DNA of 16,533 nucleotides from assembly GCA_034430155.1 (NCBI GenBank), contig DAOUET010000180.1, positions 1 to 16,533 of the forward strand, written 5' to 3'. A program made the position numbers and the translations under genes. Within the stretch, counting starts at the first letter, position 1. Every line of letters starts with the position of its first letter. The notes beneath the pieces are model-generated. The model had not been told where the DNA came from, ran no database searches, and saw nothing but the letters and a program-made list of their open reading frames with translations. This DNA comes from DAOUET01 sp034430155 (GTDB lineage Bacteria; Chloroflexota; Anaerolineae; Anaerolineales; UBA4823). Shown here piece by piece: positions 1 to 6,327 of the stretch.

Positions 1-205
1 CCGGGCCAAAGCGCAATTCATAGACCAGTTTAAGATCGGGAACCAAAGCCATTTTGTTCAGATCGAACTTTAGAAAGCTGGTGTATATTGGGTATGCTGT
101 ATCGTTACTTAATACGATCATCAGGATCCCCTGGATCAAATGAAGAAAGCCCATGATCAAGTTGAACCGCCTTAATCCGTTGAATTTCTTTTCTTCCGTA
201 GTCAT
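1..205 (-). CDS. Heliorhodopsin, N-terminal part (gene runs off the left edge)
   Basis: The 68 visible residues begin MTTEEKKFNGLRRFNLIMGF and continue through one hydrophobic segment (about residues 14-32). The pattern L..FN.I.G..HL.Q, then L.ND...P..TSFLKFD, matches what I recall of the heliorhodopsin N-terminus through helix A. Heliorhodopsins are seven-helix retinal proteins with the N-terminus in the cytoplasm, opposite to type-1 rhodopsins; their function is not settled. The start is the ATG at 205-203, with GGAGG five bases upstream (215-211). It lies 19 bases after the stop of the truncated propeller gene on the same strand, so co-transcription is likely. The retinal-binding Lys of helix G is outside the window, so the call rests on the N-terminus alone. 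Confidence 0.8.
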   Translation of the reverse strand, partial: MTTEEKKFNGLRRFNLIMGFLHLIQGILMIVLSNDTAYPIYTSFLKFDLNKMALVPDLKLVYELRFGP

Positions 206-224
206 TTTTTCCTCCATAGGTAGG

Positions 225-1109
225 TTAGATTGGTTTCTGGTGCAAAACACGGCACCTAAGTACATTAACAATTGACAAAACGAGAGCCTCTTTGGCAAGA
301 GGTTGATTACCAGGCCACACATTACCCGCAGAGGCTACCTTCAATGGAAAGGGAAGACGCCCGGTCGCCAGGGTAAACACGCCCGTGCTTCCCACGTTTA
401 GCCAGATCTGAGGTGGGATCATGTTTTGCCCCCAAGTGTTCCCAATGTAAAGATCAATGTCCTGGTCCCCGTCGATATCTGCTGTGGCAGCCGAGTGAGA
501 CATATCGTTCTGTTGAGGCAGGTTGTCGGTAGCATCCACCAGCTTACCACCAGGCGCCGACAATACCAACGTGTTCTGATACCCAGGGTTCGGAGGGGCA
601 TCCATCCCTTGATCGGCAAAGAACATATCAGGCCGGTCGTCCCCATTGAAGTCAGCCAGCACCAGTTCGCGTGCATCCCTCACGGAGGGAACCGTTCCTG
701 AAAAGACCTCGGATGTTCCCAACACCAGGTTCCCGCCCCCATCGTTAAGCAGGACATCCAGCTCGAAGGTTTCTGTGCTTTGCCAAAATGCCCTTGCCAG
801 AATGACATCCGGCCATCCATCGTCATTGAAGTCGGCAGAAACCATGTGGTGTAGATCGCTTGGTGGATACAGAGTAAGCATCTCTTCCGGCTCACTGTAT
901 TGAGGCAGACAGGCCCAGGAAGAACTCGCTTGTGGTTGAAAAGCTGATTCAGATGGTTTCGCTGCGCTTGTCGAAGCGTTTACCCCTGTATCCATCAAAC
1001 CTTCAAACGCGCTGCTCGCCACTGCCTCGTCTCCCGCGCTGGGAGAAGCCAGGGTCAGTAGCAGCAAACAAATGCCAAAAGCCAGTATACCTACTGTTCT
1101 ATTGTTCAT
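225..1109 (-). CDS. Truncated VCBS/FG-GAP propeller paralogue (copy A)
   Basis: A 294-residue secreted protein. It has a signal peptide (ICLLLLTLASPS at about residues 13-24) and then FG-GAP/VCBS repeats carrying calcium-site motifs DFNDDGWPD (93-101), DFNGDDRPD (153-161) and DIDGDQDID (211-219). It follows the intact paralogue (2601-4085) up to about residue 256 (GRLPFPL). After that comes an unrelated 38-residue tail ending VLHQKPI, so four of the seven repeats and the C-terminal F-L-P-L-V tail are missing. I place the start at ATG 1109-1107 because the signal peptide begins there and GAAGGA lies nine bases upstream; the frame extends further upstream but overlaps copy B. Half a propeller is unlikely to fold on its own, so this may be a deletion product rather than a working gene. 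Confidence 0.72.
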   Translation of the reverse strand: MNNRTVGILAFGICLLLLTLASPSAGDEAVASSAFEGLMDTGVNASTSAAKPSESAFQPQASSSWACLPQYSEPEEMLTLYPPSDLHHMVSADFNDDGWPDVILARAFWQSTETFELDVLLNDGGGNLVLGTSEVFSGTVPSVRDARELVLADFNGDDRPDMFFADQGMDAPPNPGYQNTLVLSAPGGKLVDATDNLPQQNDMSHSAATADIDGDQDIDLYIGNTWGQNMIPPQIWLNVGSTGVFTLATGRLPFPLKVASAGNVWPGNQPLAKEALVLSIVNVLRCRVLHQKPI

Positions 1110-1126
1110 AACGTTGCATCCTTCAG

Positions 1127-2583
1127 TCAGTTGCCTGCTGATTGATCGCGGCAAACGAGAGGCAAGAACACCGGACAACCCAGATCGCGAATGACGTAGA
1201 TGTCTTCGGGAGGCGCGAATGTGGCAAACACGTGGTCGTGACCGCCACCTCCGTCGAGGTTGAGAAAAGTATAGTAGAGAGACCAAAGCTCAAAATCGAA
1301 CGGCTGCCAACTGAAGACGCCACTGCCATCGTTGAGAAATAACAAGGGGTTGGGGTCTTGGTCATCTCAGGGTCTGGCAACCAAATCCATATCCTGGTCA
1401 CGATCAATATCCATCGATTGCAGTTGATAGATAAAGGGATCATTATTGTCGGGCTGTGGCAGCCTTGTGCCTGTCTCGTCTCTGAAGGTGCCATCCTGGT
1501 TGTTGATTAGCACCTGGACATACCTGCCGACATACCACGGATCCCCTTTTGTATAGGCTATGAGCAAGTCCTGGTAACCGTCGCCATTGAGATCTGCCGG
1601 GTGGATGTCCAGCGCGTAATCCGATACTGCGAATGGCTTCGGTGGAACTGCATTATCCAGCAGTGAGAAATAGCCCGTACCGTCGTTCAACAGCACCAGA
1701 GAATCCGACCCTCCTGCTAGATCATCACCTGCGTCCCCGAGTATCAGGTCAGGGAGGGTATCGTTATTGACATCGATAAACTCACTTGCCGTATATGCAC
1801 CAAAATCCAGGTCTTCCAATGGAAAGGGAAGACGCCCGGTCGCCATGCTAAACACGCCAGTACCATCGTTCAGCCAGAGCTGAGGTGGGATCATGTTTTG
1901 CCCCCAAACGTTGCCAACGTAAAGATCAACGTCCTCATCCCCATCAATGTCGGCGGCGGCGGCTGAGTGAAATCGCTCTGTTGAGGTAGATTCTCGGTGG
2001 CATCCACCATCTTGCCGCCAGGCACTGATAGTACCAGCGTGTTCTGATACCCAGGACTTGGCGGGGCATCCATACCTTGGTCTGGCACGAAGATATCGGG
2101 ATGCTCATCACTATTAAAGTCAGCAACGAGGATCATTGATGCGGGAGCTTGAACTTGAGGAACTGTGCCAGAGATGACGCTGGATGTCCCCAGGATTAAG
2201 CTGCCATTCCCATCGTTGAGGAGAATCTCAAGAGGAAAGGTCGTCGTCGTTCCAAACCGAGAACGCCTGATGACGACATCGTCCAACCCGTCCCCGTTGA
2301 AGTCTCCTGCTGTCAACTCCGGCTCGTACGAATCAGCGTCACTAACCCTGAGGATGAATTGAGGCTCGCCATAATGGGGCAGACATGATTGGGAAGAATT
2401 AGCCAGCAATTGCACGGGTGATTCAGGCATCGCTGCTGCCGTGATTGGATTACTGGACCCTACCTCCAGCTGACCCTCTTTGCCATTTCCCGCAACTGCC
2501 TCGTCTCCCGGGCTGGGAGAAGCCAGGGTCAGTAGCAGCAGGCAAATGCCGAGCTTCACAATGCTCACTGTTTTATAGTTCAT
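1127..2583 (-). pseudogene. Broken VCBS/FG-GAP propeller paralogue (copy B): frameshift plus nonsense codon
   Basis: Aligned by eye with its neighbours, this is one gene in three pieces. It begins at ATG 2583-2581 with a strong AAAGGAGG seven bases upstream (2598-2591), a signal peptide (ICLLLLTLASPS) and two repeats with sites DFNGDGLDD and DFNSDEHPD. Near 1970 about four bases present in copies A and C are missing (GAT-ATG-TCT-CAC has become GAT-TT-CAC), and the original frame stops at 1891. The correct frame resumes (HSAAAADIDGDEDVD, then MIPPQLWLND) and runs to a TGA at 1369-1367, where copy C has TGG (Trp413). Reading continues in frame after it to DLGCPVFLPLVCRD and the true end at 1127. 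The gene was therefore a full-length seven-repeat protein. A sequencing error could explain the frameshift but is less likely to explain both lesions. Confidence 0.8.
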
Positions 2584-2600
2584 CGCATTGCCTCCTTTAG

Positions 2601-4085
2601 TCAGTTGCCTGCCGACAAATCGCGGCAAACCAGGGGCAAGAACACCGGGCAGCCCAGATCGTGAATGGAAAAGACGTAGTCAGGTGGATAGTTGAGGGTC
2701 AGGAGTATGTCATGACCACCGTCGTCGTCGAAGTCGATGAAGGTGTAGTAGAGGTCTCGCCCCACGCCAAACTCGAACGGCTGCCACGTGAAGTAACCGC
2801 TCCCATCGTTCAGGAAGAGCTGGGGTCCGGGTTGGTCGCCATCATCCCAAGATTTCGCCAGGAGATCCAGATCGCCATCGCGGTCCATATCGCGTAGTTC
2901 CAATGTCCTCCTGGGGTTCCCGGAGGTAGCTAACCAGCTTGGCCAGAAGTGAAGATAGAATGAGGCCAGCCTGGATGCGCTCTCGTCGCGAAAAGTCCCA
3001 TCCTGGTTGTTGATCAGCGCCCGGATGTAGTTCGAAGCGTCCGCCTGCCTCTCGTACACAACCAGCAGGTCTACGTAGGCGTCACCATTTAGGTCAACCG
3101 GGGCGATGTCCTGAGCTTTATCCGTTGGATCATATGCCTTGGGAGGCATCGCGCCGGGCAGTTGAGTGAACACGCCGGAGCCGTCATTCAGCAACACTTC
3201 GGAAATGGGTGGGGAGTTTTCAATAGATGTGGTGTGGCCCAGGATCAGATCGGTTGAACTATCGTTGTTCACATCGGCAAATGCGCAGGTTGTGTAGCCA
3301 TTGTGGTTCAGCATCACTGTGGGAGGAAGACGGCCCACCCCCACTGTAAACTTACCACCCCCATTATTGAGCAGGATTTGTGGATCGATATTATTTTGAC
3401 CCCAATAATTCCCGACATACAAATCAATATCCTCATCGCCATCAATGTCGGCTGCACATGCGGAATGGGACATGTCGTTCTGCTGAGGCAGATTCTGGGT
3501 CGCGTCCACGAGCCTGCCATCAGGGATTGTCAGGGCCAGGGCATTCTGAAATCCGGGATTCGGGGGAGAGTCATTTCCAGAATTGGCCACAAAGATGTCC
3601 ACACGGTCGTCCCCATTCAGATCGGCCACAATCACATCCGTTGGATGCTGAACCAAAGGCACAGTTCCAGAGAAGATGTCAGAGGTTGCCAGGATCATTC
3701 CGTCGCTGCCGTCGTTGAGCAGGATGTCCAAGCCAAAGGTGGCGTCTGTCTGGAATTGCAGCCGTGTGATGACAATGTCCGTCAGACCATCACCATCAAA
3801 GTCTCCGGTCGTCGGAAAAGCTTCATAGAAATCATTCGTTTCGTTCACCTGGAGAATGAATTGACGTTCGCTGTAGTAAGGCAGGCACGCCTGGGTAGGA
3901 TTAGCTTGCGGTTGCCCGGGTGATTCAGGCATAGCTGCTGCCATGATTGAAACATTCGCCCCTGTGTCGACCAGACTATCATAGGCGCTGACCACATCTG
4001 CCTCGTCTCTTGTGCTGGGAGAAGCCAGGGTCAGTAACAGCAAACAAATGCCAAGCGTTAGTATGCTGGATGTTCTATGGTGCAT
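2601..4085 (-). CDS. Secreted seven-repeat VCBS/FG-GAP calcium-binding beta-propeller protein (copy C, intact)
   Basis: A 494-residue protein with a Sec signal peptide (about 1-24). Seven D.(D/N).(D/N)...D calcium motifs start at residues 95, 155, 213, 271, 331, 399 and 451, about 60 residues apart. Seven such repeats fit an integrin-alpha-like seven-bladed propeller. Proteins of this type are extracellular and usually serve adhesion or ligand binding; no enzyme motif is visible. The C-terminus reads DLGCPVFLPLVCRD followed by SAGN. The tail is shared with copy B and resembles hydrophobic FLPLV-type endings I associate with secreted Chloroflexi proteins; it may be a sorting or anchoring signal (inference). 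The start is ATG 4085 with AAAGGGGAG about seven bases upstream. It is the first gene of the minus-strand set, 17 bases before copy B, and the only undamaged copy. Confidence 0.85.
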   Translation of the reverse strand: MHHRTSSILTLGICLLLLTLASPSTRDEADVVSAYDSLVDTGANVSIMAAAMPESPGQPQANPTQACLPYYSERQFILQVNETNDFYEAFPTTGDFDGDGLTDIVITRLQFQTDATFGLDILLNDGSDGMILATSDIFSGTVPLVQHPTDVIVADLNGDDRVDIFVANSGNDSPPNPGFQNALALTIPDGRLVDATQNLPQQNDMSHSACAADIDGDEDIDLYVGNYWGQNNIDPQILLNNGGGKFTVGVGRLPPTVMLNHNGYTTCAFADVNNDSSTDLILGHTTSIENSPPISEVLLNDGSGVFTQLPGAMPPKAYDPTDKAQDIAPVDLNGDAYVDLLVVYERQADASNYIRALINNQDGTFRDESASRLASFYLHFWPSWLATSGNPRRTLELRDMDRDGDLDLLAKSWDDGDQPGPQLFLNDGSGYFTWQPFEFGVGRDLYYTFIDFDDDGGHDILLTLNYPPDYVFSIHDLGCPVFLPLVCRDLSAGN

Positions 4086-4339
4086 AAGGTGCTCCCCTTT
4101 CAGGCTGTCTAATGATTAGAATTAAGACCATGTATGTATAAGCCCCTTTTTTATAAACGATATACTTCATAAATAGATTGCTGCCTCCCCTCATCGCTGG
4201 ATGCAAATCCAAGGGAAACCAGATGCTGGCAGCTCACAGGAATCATACCGGCTGAAGGAAAACAACTGGTGGAAATAGACCCAATCGCATGAAGGGACGC
4301 CTATACTATCAATCCCAGTGAGATATAAAGAAAGGCTTA
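4086..4339. other. Non-coding gap upstream of the propeller operon
   Basis: I see no gene here. The stretch 4121-4178 is strongly AT-rich and is the likely place for the minus-strand promoter of the propeller operon. TATAAA (4157-4152) and TATACA (4140-4135 region) are possible -10 elements on the minus strand, but neither has a convincing -35 partner, so I do not call a promoter. One minus-strand frame is open for about 55 codons from the IS edge, but it has no start codon with a ribosome site and no recognisable motif. The insertion sequence abuts the gap at 4340. Confidence 0.5.
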
Positions 4340-4358
4340 CACTCTAGTTTCCGCTAAC
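4340..4358 (+). repeat. Left terminal inverted repeat of the IS4-type element
   Basis: CACTCTAGTTTCCGCTAAC; it pairs with 5826-5844 with one mismatch in 19. CCGCT at 4351-4355 can also pair with AGCGG at 4365-4369, giving a small hairpin at the element end. Confidence 0.8.
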
Positions 4359-4382
4359 TTATCGAGCGGGTTAAAGGGCAGT

Positions 4383-4440
4383 GGGCCCTAAACATGGTAA
4401 TCTTGTTTTTGCAAAAAACTTCTAACCATGAGGTGAGCCC
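4383..4440 (+). promoter_or_regulatory. Hairpin in the transposase leader that can bury its ribosome-binding region
   Basis: GGGC (4383-4386) pairs with GCCC (4437-4440), and CATGGT (4393-4398) pairs with ACCATG (4425-4430). A central palindrome GTTTTTGCAAAAAAC lies at 4405-4419. The purine-rich GAGGTGAG just upstream of the transposase lies in or next to the 3' arm. A transcript entering from outside the IS would fold this way. Leader hairpins that hide the start region from read-through transcripts are known from IS10 and IS50; that role here is an inference. Confidence 0.45.
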
Positions 4441-4461
4441 ATTACCGCCATCGATCATACC

Positions 4462-5754
4462 ATGAATATTCTGGTTGCATTGACCAAGGGTATCCCTGTC
4501 GGGACCAATCTGGCACTTTTACAATTTCTGTGGATGCTGGTCAGCGGCGCTTTGCTGCCTCAGCGGGGTGCGATCTTCCCGGCTCTGCAATCGATCGGCC
4601 TGTCAGACCAGGCTACCCGGCGTGCTTGGGCGGCATTCCGGAGTGGTGTCTGGCAGACGGCTGTATTGCTAAGGCTATGGCAGGAACAAATCGAAGGGCT
4701 GCCAGGTTGGCAAGTCCACCGGCATGAAGGCTATCGGGCTATCACGGTCGATGTGACTGCCTTCTGGCGTCCGGCTCTCCAGAACTGCCCGAGCAAACAC
4801 TACCACCCCGGCGCCAACCGGGCCCTTCCCGCCGTGATCTTCGGTGTGATCGGCGAAGTGGGTGAGATCGGTGGCCAACGCATGGCCTGCCCATTGGCTT
4901 TTGAACGGGTGCATCCGAAAGACCCGAGCGAGACCCGTCTATGGCACAACCTGTTGCGTTGGGTGCGTCGCCACTTCGAGCTGGACGAAGTCGCCGTGAT
5001 GGATGCGGGCGTCAAGCTTGCCGAGGTACACAACGCAGAATTAGAGCGCTATGTTCTCCGGCTGGCTACCAACTTCACGGCTTGCCGGAACCAACCAATC
5101 CCCTATTCTGGCAAAGGTCGGAAGCCCGTCTATGGGGAGAAGGTTCGCCCACTCTCCCGCACCCGAAAGGGCAAGCAGATTGCTGCAACGCCGCCAGACC
5201 GAGTGGAAACCTGGACGGGAGAGGGCGTCTTGATGCGAGCTGAAATCTGGGAGAACCTGGTGTTGCCCGGGGTGATCCCTGGCCCCCAGGCCGTGACTTT
5301 CGATGTCTATGCCATCTACGATCCGGCCTACACCACACCCTGGCTGCTGGCTACACCGCTGAAGCTGAAAGCCTCGACGGTGAAGGCCATGTACCACGAC
5401 CGCTGGCCGGTCGAGCAAATCCCGCTCTCAGCCAAGCAGATGGTTGGCGCTCATCGCCAACTCGTCCACGCCGAAGAAAGCATCCAGCGCTTACCGGAGT
5501 TGGCCTTGCTAGCTGGATCGATCCTGAGCTACCTGGCAGCGACCGCTCCGGCAGCCCCCACCGGTTTTTGGGATCGCCAGCCCAGGCGAACGCCCGGGCG
5601 CTTCCGCCGCATGCTGATGGGCAAGCCTTTTCCGCAAAGTTACCCTTTGCCTAGCCAACTGCGCAAAAAGGCGTCAGTGACGAGGCATTTACCCAAAGGT
5701 ATCCTGGCCCCCAGGCGGAAAACAACCGCTTCGGCACCACCACCGGTGTTTTGA
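4462..5754 (+). CDS. IS4-superfamily DDE transposase
   Basis: A 430-residue transposase that cuts and joins the ends of the surrounding element. Likely catalytic residues are D97 (TVDVTAFW), D181 (VAVMDAG) and E318 (RWPVEQ). The sequence YHDRWPVEQIPLSAK gives Y311-R314-E318-K325 with the exact Y-2-R-3-E-6-K spacing of the IS4 family. The C-terminus is basic and Pro-rich. The ATG at 4462 is the first in the frame after a stop at 4429-4431, but the only purine-rich ribosome-like site (GAGGTGAG, 4430-4437) is about 25 bases away. That would suit an ATT at 4441 or ATC at 4450 better, so a non-standard start or deliberately weak initiation is possible. No internal stop or frameshift is seen. Confidence 0.85.
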   Translation: MNILVALTKGIPVGTNLALLQFLWMLVSGALLPQRGAIFPALQSIGLSDQATRRAWAAFRSGVWQTAVLLRLWQEQIEGLPGWQVHRHEGYRAITVDVTAFWRPALQNCPSKHYHPGANRALPAVIFGVIGEVGEIGGQRMACPLAFERVHPKDPSETRLWHNLLRWVRRHFELDEVAVMDAGVKLAEVHNAELERYVLRLATNFTACRNQPIPYSGKGRKPVYGEKVRPLSRTRKGKQIAATPPDRVETWTGEGVLMRAEIWENLVLPGVIPGPQAVTFDVYAIYDPAYTTPWLLATPLKLKASTVKAMYHDRWPVEQIPLSAKQMVGAHRQLVHAEESIQRLPELALLAGSILSYLAATAPAAPTGFWDRQPRRTPGRFRRMLMGKPFPQSYPLPSQLRKKASVTRHLPKGILAPRRKTTASAPPPVF

Positions 5755-5787
5755 AGCAGGTAAAGGGCTCGTTTTGTAAGGTTCGGT

Positions 5788-5812
5788 GCTACCGGAATGA
5801 ACTTCCGGTAGC
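5788..5812 (+). terminator. Perfect 10-bp hairpin after the transposase gene
   Basis: GCTACCGGAA (5788-5797), loop TGAAC, TTCCGGTAGC (5803-5812). It sits 33 bases after the transposase stop and inside the IS. No long T run follows (TTCGTCAT), so it could end transcription weakly, protect the mRNA 3' end, or block read-through from outside on the other strand. Confidence 0.5.
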
Positions 5813-5825
5813 TTCGTCATCCGCT

Positions 5826-5844
5826 GTTAGCGGAAACTAAAGTG
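5826..5844 (-). repeat. Right terminal inverted repeat of the IS4-type element
   Basis: Read on the minus strand it is CACTTTAGTTTCCGCTAAC, matching the left end except at one base. TCCGCT (5820-5825) and AGCGGA (5829-5834) form a short hairpin overlapping the repeat. Confidence 0.8.
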
Positions 5845-5869
5845 ATAAGGAACTGCGTTAAATAACAAA

Positions 5870-5893
5870 CCGGCGGTTGCACAGAATCGCCGG
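5870..5893 (-). terminator. Probable rho-independent terminator downstream of the integrase remnant
   Basis: On the minus strand CCGGCGATT, loop CTGTGC, AACCGCCGG form a nine-pair stem with one G-T pair, followed by the T-rich tail TTTGTTATTT. It lies 15 bases beyond the stop of the recombinase fragment and just outside the IS right end. Confidence 0.5.
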
Positions 5894-5908
5894 GCTGGCG
5901 GCTTGTCA

Positions 5909-6058
5909 TTAGGGCGATGAACCCCTTTCATGCATCGACTGAAGCTGGCGAGGCTCGTAGCCCGTGAGGGTCCGTGGGCTGAGGCCCTCGGCCATCTTGA
6001 ACCCCAGGGAACCGGAGATGGCTTGAGGCACAACCAAGCCCTGGGGGATCCGGTTCAT
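5909..6058 (-). pseudogene. Tyrosine recombinase (phage-type integrase) N-terminal fragment
   Basis: A 49-codon reading frame. Its centre, VVPQAISGSLGFKMAEGLSP followed by RTLTGYE, resembles the core-binding (SAM-like) N-terminal domain of tyrosine recombinases, where a 'GLSPRTI..Y...L' pattern is typical. After about residue 35 the resemblance fades (PRQLQSMHERGSSP) and the frame stops. The whole catalytic domain with its R-H-R-Y residues is absent, so it cannot be active. I start it at ATG 6058-6056, with AAAGGA upstream, although an in-frame ATG at 6100 would add 14 residues. It lies about 130 bases downstream of the 3' end of tRNA-fMet, the usual place for the integrase of an element inserted into a tRNA gene. 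The missing part is not found on the far side of the IS. Confidence 0.55.
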
Positions 6059-6156
6059 CCTAAAAGTTCCTTTCTGGCAAGCCTCTTGCAACTTACCCAT
6101 AACGCATGGTTCCTCTCTGGGTTGGAAGAGAGGTTTCGAGGGATCGTCCCGGAGAA
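6059..6156. other. Spacer between tRNA-fMet terminator and integrase remnant
   Basis: No gene seen. It contains a seven-pair hairpin, CCTCTCT (6112-6118) with AGAGAGG (6127-6133), of unknown role. No repeat of the tRNA 3' end (an att copy) is visible here or elsewhere in the left part of the window. Confidence 0.4.
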
Positions 6157-6185
6157 ACGAAAAGGCCAACGCCTTGGCGTTGGCC
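6155..6185 (-). terminator. Rho-independent terminator of tRNA-fMet
   Basis: On the minus strand GGCCAACGCC, loop AA, GGCGTTGGCC form a perfect ten-pair stem, followed by TTTTCGTTT. It begins four bases after the tRNA 3' end. Confidence 0.88.
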
Positions 6186-6189
6186 CTAG

Positions 6190-6261
6190 TAGCGGGGCCA
6201 GGATTCGAACCTGGGACCTTCGGGTTATGAGCCCGACGAGCTGCCTCTGCTCCACCCCGCA
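6190..6261 (-). tRNA. Initiator tRNA-fMet (CAT)
   Basis: A 72-base cloverleaf folds completely: acceptor TGCGGGG/CCCCGCT, D-stem GAGC/GCTC, anticodon stem TCGGG/CCCGA around CTCATAA, and T-arm CCAGG-TTCGAAT-CCTGG. Three initiator features are visible: the run of three G-C pairs at the base of the anticodon loop (GGG/CCC), the A11-T24 pair in the D-stem, and an unpaired 1-72 position. Most bacterial initiators have C1-A72; here it is T1-T72. The D-loop is short (AGAGGCA). CCA is not encoded, so the cell must add it. It has its own promoter and terminator and is transcribed alone. Confidence 0.95.
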
Positions 6262-6298
6262 TCGCTTAGCATCTTGCTTAATCTCGATGCGAAATTAT

Positions 6299-6327
6299 AT
6301 TATAGCAACCCAGAAATTTTATGTCAA
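6299..6327 (-). promoter_or_regulatory. Perfect-consensus sigma70-type promoter of tRNA-fMet
   Basis: On the minus strand TTGACA (6327-6322), a 17-base spacer, then TATAAT (6304-6299): both hexamers exact and spacing optimal. Transcription should begin about 30 bases before the tRNA. The -35 box overlaps the stop codon region of the preceding FtsB-like gene. Confidence 0.9.

Larger units (their letters stand above)
4340..5844 (+). mobile_element. Complete IS4-superfamily insertion sequence, about 1.5 kb
   Basis: A single transposase gene lies between near-perfect terminal inverted repeats: CACTCTAGTTTCCGCTAAC at 4340-4358 and the complement of CACTTTAGTTTCCGCTAAC at 5826-5844, one mismatch in 19. 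The transposase carries the Y-2-R-3-E-6-K signature of the IS4 group. Both ends also contain a CCGCT...AGCGG pairing just inside the repeat. I find no clear target-site duplication: the left flank ends AAAGGCTTA and the right flank begins ATAAGGAAC. Either the duplication has decayed, the element arrived through a rearrangement, or the outermost bases are off by a few. Ends and transposase both look intact, so the element may still be mobile. Confidence 0.82.

Noticed and set aside
1110..1286. N-terminal extension of copy A (59 more residues in frame)
   Set aside because: It is Arg-rich, overlaps the end of copy B, and the signal peptide and ribosome site mark ATG 1109 as the start.
3303..3923. 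206-codon plus-strand open frame opposite the intact propeller gene
   Set aside because: It is antisense to a gene with clear repeats, His/Ile-rich without motifs, and has no ribosome site; a shadow frame.
5041..5418. 125-codon minus-strand open frame inside the transposase gene
   Set aside because: Shadow of a GC-rich coding region, with no family resemblance.
5851..5860. AACTGCGTTA next to the IS right end, resembling the MITE end AACTGCGTAA
   Set aside because: Only eight or nine bases match, with no partner repeat or hairpin; chance is enough.
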